Part shown: positions 14,633 to 27,594 of the stretch, in pieces | Layout of the letters: each line of letters opens with the position of its first letter | Position numbering within the stretch: position 1 is the first letter of the stretch | Assembly: GCA_020086605.1 (NCBI GenBank) | Contig: JACBWW010000098.1 | Location: 243,824 to 307,823 of the forward strand | Direction of reading: 5' to 3' | Length of the DNA stretch: 64,000 bases | DNA from: Lanius collurio | Lineage: Eukaryota; Chordata; Aves; Passeriformes; Laniidae | The notes under the pieces: generated by a model | Seen by the model: only the letters and a program-made list of their open reading frames with translations | Database searches by the model: none | What the model was told of the DNA's origin: nothing | Made by a program: the position numbers and the translations under genes

Positions 14633-17189
14633 TCTATCTCCTCTTCCAAACACCACCTTGCACAGGACACCAGTTCGTGGCAGGAACAGGTCCCGGGGTG
14701 TGCCTGCTGCCTTCCCCTGCCCTCCAGGATCAGGAGAAGTTTAGAAGTTTAATTGCTGCAGTTCAGACCAGTCCTGAGAGCAGCTTAGCAGCCACTTCTG
14801 GAGGAATCCATACTGACAATGCCTGAAGCTTCACCCATTTTCCTGTCAATGGTCTCCAATCAACTTACACAACACAACAAAGCCAGGTCACAGCCCTACA
14901 GGACAGTCCAAAGGACTGGGGAAGTTGGCAGATTTGGCCAACCAGGAGGAAATAAAACCCCAAACACACTGACAGAATGAAAGACAAAAAACTCTACCTG
15001 GTTTAATCTAAAAACCATTTGAAATAGGAACGACCTACAAATGCAGCATGATTTACAGGTTCTTCTAAACAAATGAAGGGGAATTCCACAGTCAAAATTT
15101 TCTGTTAGGAAAAAACCAATCCTCAAACGCTGCCATTATTTCAAGCTTCCCTGAAGAAGTCTCCAACCAAGTAATACCAACAAAGAAATCGTTTCTATTT
15201 CTCCACTGGAATTCAACTCCTTGTTAGACTGGACCTCAGGAGACAGAAATTCTCATATTAGCAATCTTTAAAAAGCCATACACCCACATACCACCCAGTA
15301 AGGACTTAGGGAGGTACACTCAGCTCTACCTGGGCTCAGGGAGGGCAAAGAGCACAAAAATTCCCTGAACAGATCGGGCTGCCATGGAAACACAAGGCTT
15401 TTGTGGGCTAACCCCTGACTCAGCTGCCATCCCTCCGGGGGTCCCAGCACCCAGGGGACATTGCCAGGCTTCGAGGGATGAGAGCTGCTTAAAACTGCTG
15501 CTGTCACCCAAGGAAACGCCCATCAACCTGCAGCCCAAACCCTCCCACTGTTTGAGAAGCCGCTTTTCCTTCAGATTTGTTCCCATGCTGAAAATGCAGA
15601 AGAATCAACAGACCCGTGCTCTGAGAAGCCGATTCCCATCCTGCTCCTTCCATCTCCTGTGAGCCCTGTGCTTCCAGAGAGTTCAGCAAAGCTAAGCCTG
15701 GCTCAGGGCAGGGCTTACAGCCCTGGGATGGATCTTAAACCATTCGGTTTCGGCTTGTTAAAGGTACAACAGGAGCACAACCCACCCTCGAGAACCTCAG
15801 CTCGAACTCCTCTTATCCCCAGGGCTCTGACAACACATTTTCAAGTCCTCTTTGCACCTTTACTAAGCCAAAGGCTCGTTTAAATCCATGATTAAAATAC
15901 CAGGACTTGTTTAACCTCCTCGCTAGCCCAAGGCTGAATTTGTTTCAGTGCATCCCCACGTTAACACTGCTCTAATTTCAAGATACCTGGATCACGACTG
16001 GGAGCTAGGAGTAGGGGTGCAAGAGCTCATCAGCCACTAATCCCATTGTTCTGCATATCTCAGGGATTCTTTTTCAGTTTGCTAACCTGAGTAACTTGTT
16101 GCAATAATCCTTTATCTACACTGAAATCACCTGGCAGACTGAGGTGTGCAGTTAAGTCTGGCTCTGGCACTGTGCAGCCCATCAGCAGCTCATCACTCCA
16201 GCATTTGTTCTGCTTCTCCACTTCGTTTCACAGCCTCCATCAAACTCCACCTGCCAGTAAAAACACTACCCAAATCACCCTGGTTTTTTTTTTTTTGGTC
16301 TTAACTGGGTATTTAAAGCTTGCTCAACACTGGCAGCACTACGTTGTAGTGAGGACACACAGACATATTAAGCTCCCTGTGAATACAAAGCATTTAATGT
16401 TTTTATTGAGAAATACAGCTCATCAGGCTGCCATTTACCTGGCACTGAACTCGCACCAAGAGTCGGCTGCACGTGGGAAATGACAAGGCGGAAAAAATTA
16501 ACAGGCCAGGTCTTTACCTTGTCTTAAACACCTCTGGGGATTTCCCTTCCCTGCCAGAATCTTCCACTGGCTCTGCTGCTGCCTTCGGGGTCAGCCCAGC
16601 CCGCACTCACCTGGCGAGGGGAGCCCCTTAAGTGCCTCAAGGGCTCCTCTTCCCAGGGTACAAAATAACAACGACGGCTCCAAAATGAAGGGACGGGAAT
16701 AAAATTGTAAAGCCTCTGCCTCATTCCCAGCTGTTATGGAAAAAGGCAAAAGTCACTAATAACAGGAATGGATAATAGTGGTTAGTCCTTATTCTAGGAA
16801 ATCTAATAGGCTTGCAACAAGCTTTGTTCGGGCATTTTTCTGCGCTACCTACATCACTTCTTTCTACCCGAAATGTACCTTAAAACAAAAGAAAACCACA
16901 CACGTTATCGAACGGGGCTTGCAAGTTAAAACCAGAAAACTGAAAATATTTACGGCCTCGATGTGCACTGAAAAAGAAAAAAAAAAGGCAAATAAATAAT
17001 CTAAAAAAGGGGGGGCGGGGGGGAGCTTTAAAGCGTATCACGAGAACTGGATCAGGAAAGAGCGAGGCCACCCCTTCAGGACCAGGGGAGAATTAACCTG
17101 CATTTCTCCATCCCATCTGCAAGCTTAAGGCTCTACCACCCATTTTGTTTCAGATTAAAGGGAAAAAAAATTTAAAAAATAATGACCTC

Positions 17190-17960
17190 AGCGGTCCAGA
17201 GAAAAGACCGCACCCCAGGGATGGATGCCCGCCCGGTCCTGCCCGCCGGGCAGGTGACCCCGCCGCAGGTGCCACCCCGGCCATCCCCCCGCGCCCCTTC
17301 CCCACCCCAGGGAGATGATGCCGAGCCAGAGGACGCCGGCACGGAGCCCAGGGAAGGGTTTATTTAACGCACAAATGCGAAATAAAAAGGAGCGGAGGAG
17401 AGGAGAGGTGCGGACGGCGCGCCAGCCGCGCGGCCAAGGTGAAGCGCGGCCGGGTAACATGGAGGAGGCTGCGCGGAGCCGCGACCCTCCGGCCGCGGCA
17501 GCGAGGGGCGAGCCGCGGGTGTGCGGGGATGGGGGGCCGGCACGGAGGTGACAGCGGGCGGGAGGCTGGGGGGCGGGCGCCGAGGGGAAAGCGCTGAGGG
17601 GAGAGCGCGGCGGGGAGAACGCTGAGGAGAGAGCGCGGCGGGGAAGCGCGGCGGGGCTGCTCCCTCCGGGCGGGCGGCGGCGGGAGGAGGACGGGCTCAC
17701 CTGCCATGGCGGGCTGAGGGCGGCAATGGCGCTGGGGGCTGCGGCTCCGCTCCCCTCGGTCTCCGCGGCGAGTGCGGCGGGGCCGGACGGCCCCGGCAGG
17801 CAGAGCACGGGGCGGGACGGGCCCCGCTCCGCCCCTGACAAGATGGCGCGGCCTCGGCCCCGCTCCCTCAGCGCTCGGCCGCCATGGCGGCCCCGGCGCT
17901 CGGCGAGGGAAACAGCCTCGTGTTCCCTGAGGGAGAAGCCTCCAGCTGCAGGGACATGGT
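17190..17960. promoter_or_regulatory. CpG island, probable promoter of a minus-strand gene (SLC23A2 by synteny)
   Basis: This is the densest CpG stretch in the window, with many GC-box-like GGGCGG strings and an AAGATGGCG string (YY1-like) at about 17,840. On the minus strand a strong donor, CAG then GTGAGC, places an exon end at 17,701, so a non-coding first exon would run from about 17,900 down to 17,701. It contains a minus-strand mini-ORF at 17,885-17,868 (ATG, five codons, stop). No protein-coding exon can be assigned. SLC23A2 is proposed only because it neighbours TMEM230 in mammals. A plus-strand start at the same ATG palindrome is treated in the findings. Confidence 0.6.
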
Positions 17961-17984
17961 AACGGTTTATCCAGGAAAGACACA

Positions 17985-18515
17985 AATCGCACAGTCACGG
18001 GATGGGTCGAGTTGAAGGGACCGCAGTGGGGCATCTGGTCCAACCTCCCTGCTCAGGCAGGGGCATCCCGGAGCACATGGCACAGGAGTGTGTCCAGACG
18101 GGTCTGGAATACCCCCGGTGAGGGAGACTCTGCAGCCTCTCCGGGCAGTGGAGCACTCAACAGGCTCCCCAGGGAATGGTCCTGGTGCCAGGCATGGCAG
18201 AGCTCCAGGAGCGTTGGGACGATGCTCTCAGGAACATGGAACTGTTGGGATGTGCATGGCTGGAAGCTGGATCAATGGTCCTGATGGGTCCCTTCCAACT
18301 CAGGAGATGATGTTATTCTATTATTTTAAGTCTAGGAAGCAATGCTTGGTCACCCACAGAGGAAAGTTCTTCCTCATGTTCAGGTGGAACTTTCCATGCA
18401 TGAGTTTGTGCCCGTTGCCTCTTGTCCCATTGCTGGGCCCCACGGAGCAGAGCCTGCTCCATCTCTGGCACCTCCTGCAGATATTGGTGGATATTATTGA
18501 GGTCCCCAGGTAAAG
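17985..18515 (-). repeat. CR1 LINE fragment, reverse, interrupted by a second CR1
   Basis: The plus strand shows reverse-complement CR1: 'gtccaacctccctgctcagg', 'tgtgtccagacgggtctgga', then, after an interruption, 'cttcctcatgttcaggtgga' and 'gtgcccgttgcctcttgtcc'. The reading continues sensibly across 18,162-18,324 only if that block is removed. Confidence 0.85.
18162..18324 (+). repeat. CR1 LINE 3' end nested in the reverse CR1
   Basis: A forward CR1 3' end sits inside the reverse copy: 'aggctccccagggaatggtc', 'ttgggacgatgctctcagga', and the tail 'gggtcccttccaactcagga' followed by 'ttattctatta'. Its opposite orientation shows two separate insertions, with this one the younger. Confidence 0.75.
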
Positions 18516-18689
18516 CCTCTTGGGCCCCTCAGCTGGGGGTCCCTTCCAGCCCCTAGGAAAATGTGCTCACTTGGTGCCCCTGGCCCTCTTGGGGCTTTGC
18601 TTTGGGATTTTTTTTTGGAATTTTTTTTTTTAATTATTATTATCTTTTAGGAAAGATCCAACTTTTACAATAGGAGAGTGAGTTTTGGG

Positions 18690-18920
18690 AGGAACAGAAG
18701 AATCACAGAATGATTTCGTTTGGAAAAGACCTCTGAAGTTGAGTCCAGCCTGTGACCACTCACCACCATCCCAACCAGACTGGAGCACTGCACATCCAGT
18801 TTTTCTTTAAACACCTCCAAGGTTGGTAACTCCACCACCTCCCTGGGCAGCCCATCACAATGTCTAATCACCCTTTCTGTGAAGAAATTCCTCCTGTTGT
18901 CCAACCCAAACCTCCCCTGT
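18690..18920 (-). repeat. CR1 LINE fragment, reverse
   Basis: Reverse CR1 starting at the 3' end 'aatcacagaatgatttcgtt', with the coding tail readable on the minus strand. That tail is the conserved end of the CR1 ORF2 reverse transcriptase, including residues similar to H-C-x-G-L-P-R-E-V-V and L-E-V-F-K. Confidence 0.8.
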
Positions 18921-21544
18921 TGTACTAGAGGAGGCTAAGCTGAGTCCCCCAAAAGATGGCACCTCCACCACATCCATCCTTGTCCGACAATCCCACTTTT
19001 CTGAGATGTCCAGTTTTCTGGTGGGGGCTGGAACAAATGTGACACAAATGTGACAAATCTCCCCCAGCCCAGAGAGCAGGGTGTTTTCAGGCACCACTGA
19101 CATCTGCAGTACCCAGCGCTGGACGCTGCCTCTCTCACGTCCCTCTCGGCAACATCTGACATTCCTAATGGCTTCTGACAACGTTAACTCGCTTTAATTT
19201 GTGTCCTGCCCTTTCCAGAACGTGCAGTTCTCAGACACATCAGCTCGTGGGTGCTTCCCTTGCTCAGGGCTGTTCCGGGCAGCTGGGGCCGAGCCCCTGC
19301 AGCTGATCCTGCCCTTTCTGCTCACACCCCCACCCTGCTCCCTTACCCCGGCTGTCCTTGAGGAGATACTGACCCATGCTGGGCTTTCTCCCCCAGCCCT
19401 GCTGTTGTTTGATTAAGGTGCAGCCCCGAGTCAATGGGAAGTGCTCCCCAGACCACTGGCACTAACTGGACCCCATTGCAGCAGTTTCACCCAGACCTGC
19501 AGTTCTCTGTTGATCTTTCGGGTCCTTGCTTTCAATGTTGCTGTTTGCGCAGTGTTTGGCAACCAGGAATGTTGGCGGGGTGTTTGTTCACCAGCTGTCC
19601 AACCCCTTCCCTCCCGCTGCCCCACAAAGAGGGTTTCATCCGATCCCATTAAAACCCAGGAGCTTACTTTAAGACAAGAGACCCTGTGAGGCCTCTGGAG
19701 CATTTGTGCTTATCCTCAGGCATATTTTTTTCCACGTTCACTGCAATACTTTCCTAGTTAAGCTTCTAAAAGGTTTTCCAATGAGACATATGGAGAACTA
19801 TATAGGGCAGGGCTAAGGCACAACGCTTGATTATGGATATCGATCCCTCGGCATTATTCAATACCTGGCCTTATCCCAAACACAGACATAGACTTAAGTG
19901 CAGCTTTTAAACATTGAAAGCCTTTGTTTGTCAGGGTGGGGGAGCGTGGGGCCGTGACGGGAGGGACGTTTTAGTAATGCCACATTGATTGAGGCTGCAG
20001 CAGTTTTGCTGTTGACAGGAGTTTGTGCAGGAAGACGGATCATGCGTGCTCAGCCTCCCTGCAAGGCCTCCCTGTGTTCAGAATCAGGGACAGGGACACA
20101 GCTCTGTTTATTTTATTTGTGAGTGTTACAATTTTCCAACCCGCCCTCCCCAGGTGAAAGATGGCAGAGGGGAATGCAGGTGATGCAGTGAGAGATCTGT
20201 GGGAGGGGAGTTAAAACACATCAGTCAGATTGAAATGTAACAAATAAAGACCTCAGGGTCATGCTAATCCCAAGGACAAGCAGGGGAAGGATGATAAAGG
20301 TGGATTTAGTGCTCCAAGAATTGAATTTGACACAGCTAGACCGCCCAGAACTGTGGGCTCAAGCCTAGGAAAGCCCCTTTCAGTCCTTTTCCCTCTTAAA
20401 TTGATAAATTCCCTCCCAGGTGGCCTCCCATGCTGCAAAGTTTGAGAAAATTCCCTGGCATTTCCCTTGCTCAGGAAGCCAGAGCCCATCTTATGCCATC
20501 ACACTGTCCTGCTACAGAAGCAGAAATAATTTCACCGGGATTATTGGCATACATCATTTGTGTTATTAAAATGTGGTGAAGAACCCTGAGGATTTATCTA
20601 AACATTCAATCGCTCCCTGCCTGAGTGATTCACAGGTCCATAAAAAAGCTGCAAGAATTGGAGCCATGGGGTGTGCGTGTCCTTCATGATGACACAGCAG
20701 CAGAAATTAGCACTCATCAATCATTTGGTGTTAGACCTTTGAGATCTGAAAGGAGACACATTCCCTTTGTTTTCTCCTCTGTTCTACATCTTGTCTAGAT
20801 TTCCTGAGCTCCTCAAAGCTCACTCAGGGACTTACCTGAACAGGTGAGGTGTTACTGCATTAGTCCCTAGAGAAGGTTTATGCCACCCTTCCCACTTCAT
20901 CCAGTGCGAAATACCTGTCCATCAAAAATATAAAACCTGCAGCTCTCCTGGAACTGCCCTAACTGGCCTAAATTCCTGTAAGACTGGCTTTCCAAGATCC
21001 CAGCTCCTGCCTTTCTTTGCACTCATCATGTTGCTCGCATCCTGCAGGATAAATATTCCAGTGTTAACAATTAGGGGGTACCTGGGCACTGGGAGCTGTG
21101 GGAGCTCTGCCAGCCCCACCACAGCTCGTGAGCAGGGATGGGGTTTTGTGAGGAGATTGTGCCCATGTGGAGCTAAAAGTCTTCACAAGGAGATTTTGTG
21201 GGGCACAGTCGAGCCTCCAGCCGGGCTGTGTGTCCTTCTGCAGAGCCAGGGACACCACGTTATCACAACAGTCCAAGGAGCCTTTACTGAGGACAGTCCC
21301 CAGCTTTATTTTGGTTATCTCTTCATGGCTCTGTGTGGATCAAATGGGAAGACAAGAGCTGCAGGTCAGGGTTTTCCTCAGATGCAGCATCGACGTTACT
21401 GGCATAAATTTAAATGCTGAAATGTTTTTGGCCATTGTCTCTTACTCAAAATTTCCATTTTAAATCCCAAGTGTTGCCTTAGCTGGGAAGTGAATCATTG
21501 ATCTGAGCACAGGATGTCCAAAAGACCAAATCAAAACTTCACAT

Positions 21545-21645
21545 CCAGGGATGGTATGTAGTGAATGGCATCCTTGCCCTTGGCAGGGGGGTGGAATGAG
21601 ATGGTCCCTTCCAATGGACCCAAACCATCTCGTGATTCTAAAATT
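21545..21645 (+). repeat. CR1 LINE 3' end fragment
   Basis: A short, diverged CR1 3' end: 'catccttgcccttggcaggg', 'gagatggtcccttccaatgg', and a 'cgtgattctaaaattgg' tail. Confidence 0.7.
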
Positions 21646-22618
21646 GGTTTGGGTCTGGGATCCACAGCTCATTTCCAATCTCATTTCCTTGATGTGTTTT
21701 GAATTTGGTTTTTACAACATAAAGAAAATGTTAAAAGAAATAGCTTGCCTTGCATCAGACTAATGATATTTTATATTAATCCCACAGATGGAGTCCAGCA
21801 ATTAAGAAGAACCCAGCACTCCTGTGTATAGATAACAGGAATATCTTTCACTGGATTAGACAAAATAAAAATGCAACTCCTGGTATTTCAACAGCAGCCT
21901 AGAAGGTGAGTGAAAACCCAAATAGAGCAAAAAATGGAACAACTCACCAACAGTGATTTTTTTGCTTCTCCTTCTGGAATATGGAGCAGTAACTGAGGGG
22001 AAGAGCTGGGCAGACCCTGAGTTTCACTTTGTGAGGTGAGGAAAGTGAGTGTGAACAGCCCTTGGTTAAAATGCCATCTACAATACCTGGTGGGAAACAC
22101 CTCTGGCTCCCTGTTGTCTCAGGGACAGCCATGACTTGCTGTTACCCCCAATGTTAGATGGAAATCAAGACAGAAAAAATGCGTTTCTTTCTCAGAACCG
22201 ACATTGGCTCTGTCAGCCGAGCTCAGCCCTCTGGTTTGTCATCTGCAAAATGGAGGCAGGAAGAATCTTATGAAGTTTAATTAGTGCAAAGTGCTCTTGG
22301 TAGCAAAGAGGGCTTTTGGTCCAAGGATCTCAGGCCAAGTACTCAGATTACGGAGGCTCCAGCCAGCGATCCACAGGGCAGAGCCCCTGCTGTGCCTGCG
22401 ATAGCGGGGGAGGAACAGCAAAGGGGCAGCGGTCTGAACTCAGTGATGAACAAATCAATGGGTGAGCAGGACAGGAGATCTGCGTGGTTGCAGAACTGTT
22501 GGATCCCTGCTGGTCCTGTCACAATGGTTTCCCCTCTGGCAGCTTTTGGAGAGAGGGGACCTTCCTTCAGCTTTGGGTTTGCTAAATATTTTGTACATGG
22601 AGACAAAGTTGTGGCAGC

Positions 22619-22665
22619 CAGCACAGTACAAACAACCCAGCACAGTTCAAACAACCCAGCACAAG
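22619..22665 (+). repeat. Short tandem repeat, 19-base unit
   Basis: About two and a half copies of a 19-base unit beginning AGCACAG and ending AACAACCC. Confidence 0.75.
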
Positions 22666-25600
22666 TCCCTCTGTTTCCCCCTGTAGCGTTGCTCAAGCCA
22701 TGCTGGCCATGGGATATTCATCCCAAGCTGTGAGGAATGCAGGGCAGGGAGAGTGCTACAGGCACTCCCAGTGACACTGACTCAGCTGGACAGCCTGTGC
22801 TCTGGAGAAGGCAATTTTCTTGATGCTGTTCTGTCTGGTACCTCAGGGCTGTACCTAAGAAATGAGATTTCACTTGCTGAGTCAGGGGCAAAGCCTGTGC
22901 TTGGCAGGAGGAGGAGGAGATGGGCTTAGTCACCTCTCCGAGTTCATCCTCAGTCTGCTTCCTGAAAGTACAGCCCCTAAAATGAGCCGAGAGCCCTTAA
23001 ATCCTGGGAAGAGTGGGAGCAGGAGGGGGCCAGGAAAGCAGAGTGCCTTTGTCCTCCCTGGTCTCTTCTGCTGCCAGGCTCTCCTTGTCAAAATGCTGAG
23101 TCGCTGGAGCCACATCTCCTGGCTCGGAGGTGGCAGCAGCAGAGGCACAGCAGGAGCCCAGGGCTGATGGCTCCCCATGGTTTTGCTCTCCTGGGCACAC
23201 TCACCCTGGAGTTCTGTTGCATTAGATCTTCTCCCATCAGATGAAGCCTGAGGCATCTGCAAGGATGGTCTCCAAGGGGGAGACAAGCTGGGATTTGTCA
23301 CCTTGTGTCACATTCAGGTGTGTCTGTTCAAAGCTCTGGCAATAAAGAGCAGCTGCTGTGGATAAGCCAGACCAGAGCAACTCATTCCCACTTAAACCAC
23401 TCCCAAAATGGGGTGGACATGGTGCACAAAATCATTTTGAAGTCCATTAGAGGAATTTTATAGCACAGAATAAAAGAGGTTTTCTTAAGCTACCTGCACT
23501 GGGAGTTGAAGGGAAGGTCCTTTACTCTGCAGAGCACAGGCAGCAGCACCTTGTGGCTGCTTACTCATCCCTCAGCAGAGAAGTGAGAGCAGAGACACAG
23601 TCCCTGGCTTAACCCACTGGCAAGTCCTTCCCAAAGAACATCCTCAGAGAGGAAGGATGGGCTTGGGTCACTTTTACCCCATGACTCATTTAATCCCTCG
23701 TGTGAGCACATAGCAACGAAACCACACGGTGACATCAGGAGTGACACAAACACATCGGCCTCCTCCAGCAAGGGGCGAGAGGCAAAATAAACAAGAGTGG
23801 TGCTGAGGAAGAGTTCGACCACGAGCCCTCTACAAAGCAGCTCCTAAAACTGAACTGCCCAAATCCCACTGGGCAGATGCCAGGAACGGTCACCCACGCA
23901 GAGAAGGAGCAGAACTCCTGGAGGCAGAGGGAGAACTGGGCCCAAAGGAGAGCTCCACAGGCACTGGAACTGGCTGCTGAGACACTGCAGTTCCTCTTTG
24001 CCCCAACAGCTGAAGCAAGGCTCGTCACGGGAGTGCAGAGCAGGCAATTATAGCAGCACAGATGCCACAGGGCTGGCCAGGCTCTCTATTTATAGTTCCC
24101 CCCAGCACAGCTTTCCCTCTGTGCTCCTGCTCACAGGTGAAGGCACAGGCCATGCCCTGAAAGGCTCACAGGCCAAATAAAAACAGAAAGAGGAAGGACC
24201 AGCAACCTGTTTTGTGATGAGAACCAAGAATCAGAGAGGAAAAGACAAAAAAGAAATCCACAGAGAGCCTGGAACAAACTCCAACTTCTCCCCCAAAATT
24301 GCCCCTTAGTTGGTTAACCCCTTCCCTGCCTGAAGTGCCACCTGTCTGCTGTTCTTAATTGGTGCCCAACGGTGTCAGTGGGGTGTTCTGTGAGCTCTGG
24401 CCCCTCTTGCTGCTGTGGAATTGTTTCCAGTGGAGGTGGGAGAAGGGCTGTGGGCCTGCCTGTCCCTCTGCAGCCCCGGGCCTGTGGCCAGGGTGGGAGG
24501 CACTGCCCCTGCTCCAGGGAGGATCCAGGGCTCCGTGTGGCAGCCAACCACAGATCCAGTCAAAGAGTCGCCTTTGTTTGGCGGGGAGGATTAAACCACG
24601 AGCTGTTTGTGAGCTGAACTTTGAAGTGTCTCCTCAGTGATCTGAAATGCAGTCATGCAACAAAGAGAGACCTCTACAAATACACTTTGTGTGTTTGAAG
24701 TTGGAGACCATCCACTGGTTTATTTTTAGGCACTGGCACATTTGCACTGGCCGTGTTACAATCCTGCCTCTGTTCTGGTGCAATAAAAGGCAGAGAGGAT
24801 TCACTTGAACTCCAGTATCAAATACAGAGAAAATAAGGCATTTGTATGGAAAAGAACCACCCAAAATAGCAGGGAAGAGGCCATGCTGTGATATGGACTG
24901 TTAGTGCTGAGAGAGAAGAAAAATTAGGATTGTAGGAGCTGACAGGCTTCTTCTAATGACACATTAATGAAAGCTGCTAGAAAGTTACATGGTGATGCTA
25001 AGTAGTATTTGTAGGTGTAAGGACCTGAGATCTTTCCCTTTTACACTGAACACAGACCTGAGAGTAAGAAATAATCCCTGCTGAGGTGAGTTCTCAGTGT
25101 TCTTCGAGGGTTTGTTCTAGATCCAGGATTTTCCTTTGCTGCACATGGCTTTAGTTCAGAAACTGATGCCCCTGCATGACTGAACTGTCCCTGGGCAGCG
25201 GGTTTGGCTCGTGTGGTTTGCCCACCTGCATTAAACCCAGCCCAGCACGGTCTGACCAAGGGAATGTCAGGCTGGAGGGCTGAGCACTGGAGCTGCTGGT
25301 GCTGGCAGGCCAGCAGCAGGGACATGAATTATTTGCCCTGGTAACAGCACAGAGGCATTTGGGATGCATTTTCAACCAGCTCATGTTCCCTCCTTACAGC
25401 CCCTCTGTAGGCTTTGCAACACCCTGATGTAGGCAATTATCACTGTCTTCATTTTCTGTCTTGCCCCTCCTTGAAGAAGCTGGGGAGAGAGCCCAGAGGA
25501 CCTGACTGGATGTTTAATTTCTCACAGTCACATCAGCAGGACCATCTGCACCAGGCATTTCCCACTGACAAGGGAAGGAAGGTTAAAACCTCTCATGACA

Positions 25601-27588
25601 GGTTAACAGCATGATTTGCAGCAACAGCTTAAATAAGTGGTTGCAGGCATGAAAGACTAGCAGGCAGCTAATCCTTTAAATACTTCAGAGCAGCTACTAC
25701 TTCAGCCCGAGTAAATATTTCAAAATAAAATTAATTAGTGGTGACTAGTGGATATGTTGCCCTTTGCTGTAACAGCCTGGGATGAAACGGTGATTCCCCC
25801 ACAGAACTTTTGCTTCAGTGCCAGACCTGCTGTTTCACAGGAGCTGAAAGTGCTCTCAAAGAAGATTCATCACAGTTTTGTTCCTCTCTGTAACTGCAGA
25901 GCTGGAAAAGCTCTGCATGAATCTTGTGGATCCGTGTTGCTGTGGGAGGGGAGCTCCCAGAGCAGCCTTTGTGCTGCCCCAGGGATGAGGACAAGAGTGT
26001 GGCTCAGAATCCAACCCAAGTACAGTGTGGAGGAAGGAAATGTAACTTCCTGATTCCTATCAGAAGAGAGCTCTGTCCATGCAGGCCACAAAACAGAGCT
26101 CCCCGTAATTGCCTTAACTTCCGATGAAAAGCAGTTCCTTAACACCTTCCCAGACATGGAGAAAACAGGGAAGGAAAGGCCTCAGGGTAACAAGTCCTGA
26201 ACCAGCACAAACCAAGGTCTTTCTGAGCTCAGAGCAGCAAACCAGTCAATTAAATCAATTGGAAACAATAATTTCTAATCCACAATTGAGTTTTTCTCCC
26301 CATGACCACTGGCTCTGCCTCAGAACAAAGCCAACTCTCTTGGGAGGCAGGAATCTGTCATGGTCTTGCTGGACTGTCTGGACTATTTTTAGTCAAATCC
26401 AGCATTCCTAAAAAACCTCAAGCAGCTTTTGTACTCAGGAAGGGGAGGGGAACTGCTGTGCATGTGCACATCCACATTCCACACAGGAACAGGGAAGCAC
26501 GGCTGGCTCAACACAGAGCCCTGGGAGAATGGCAAAAATTGTTTCTTTTCACCAGGTTGAGAAGGCAGAAAGTGAAGGCAGGACTGCCCCGAGCTGGGAG
26601 GGGGAAACCTGAGAGGGATCCGAGGGCTGTGTGGGGTCTCCTACCTGCTGAGGGGATGCAGCTCCTGAGAACAGCAACGGGGAGAGGCCACCTGGGAGGA
26701 GCAGGATCAGCCCCGGAGTCCTGGAGGTGCTTTCAGGGCAGAGATCTTGCGAAGAGCAGGACAAACACCCCAAGGGAAGGGCCAGGAGAAAGCTCAAGGC
26801 GAGGTTCAGGAAGAGGCAGAGGCTGAGGAGCAGCTCCATGAACGGGCTGATGTTTGGCACTTTTAAGGACCAGGCAGGAGGGGGAGGAGAGCACTGGAGA
26901 AGCTCATTCAGAGCAGGGCACAGCACAGATCCCCCCAGGAGGGACAGAGCCCTTGTGCTGAATCATTTCCTCTTGCCTCGAGGGGTTTGTACGTGGCTTT
27001 TATGCCACACCAAATCCCTGTTTCTGTACCTCGCCTCTCTGTGAAAAGTGATGCTGGATTTGGCTAATTGCAGGTGACAGAAAGCAAACCCGGCCTCGCT
27101 GAGTGTTCCTGCAGGATGAGCACCAGGGAAGCACCAGAGATGCTGCAGCACATTTTGGTGTTGGCTCAAACAGCAATTAGATACAAACCAAACCCTGTAG
27201 AGAGGACTTTTTCTTCTGGCCATCCCTCACACAGCCCTGCTTATTCATCCACTGTGCTGCCTGAGGACTTTGCTTCTGTCAAAGAAATTCATGAATTCCT
27301 TTCCTCCAGGAACATCAGCAAGTTCTCAGAATCACACTGAAGGAGCCCCCAAGGATCATCAAAGCCCAGTTTCTTCTGCTGTCCTCTACATTTATCCATC
27401 CCACTTGGGTGACCCCCACTTCCCAACTTTCTGCATCTTCTCCCTCCCTCTTTGCTTTTTCCAGCTAAACTTCCCTTCTACTTCCTGTCCCCTCTCCTCA
27501 AACCCAAAACCTCCACATTCTTGACCCCTAAGAGAGGCTGATTCGTGGTTTGGGAAAGACAAACTTTGGGTTACAGAGAATACAGAAC

Positions 27589-27594
27589 TTTATT
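27589..27594 (-). other. TMEM230: Candidate distal polyadenylation signal of TMEM230
   Basis: The minus strand reads GAATAAAG here, about 1,050 bases after the TMEM230 stop codon, followed by T-rich sequence. A second AATAAA at 28,165-28,170 is nearer. I cannot tell which is mainly used. Confidence 0.45.

Larger units (their letters stand above)
1..17189. other. Non-coding region, possible first intron of SLC23A2
   Basis: I see no conserved coding exon on either strand in this stretch. Short open frames are scattered and match no family I recognise. The sequence is mostly AT-rich with three forward CR1 fragments and one small CpG-rich cluster, listed separately. In mammals the minus-strand gene SLC23A2 (sodium-dependent vitamin C transporter 2) lies next to TMEM230 in this position and has a non-coding first exon and a long first intron. 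The CpG island at 17.2-18.0 kb would fit its 5' end, which would make this stretch intron 1. That is inference from gene order; no SLC23A2 coding sequence is visible. Confidence 0.4.
18921..27580. other. Intergenic non-coding stretch
   Basis: No open frame here resembles a known protein or shows plausible conserved splicing. One CR1 3' end (about 21.5 kb) and a short 19-base repeat (22,619-22,665) are the only recognisable structures. The stretch separates the CpG island at 17-18 kb from the TMEM230 3' end. Confidence 0.6.

Noticed and set aside
17188..18043. Long minus-strand open frames across the CpG island
   Set aside because: Arg/Pro/Ala-rich translations in two frames of a CpG island; they reflect composition and run into CR1 sequence.
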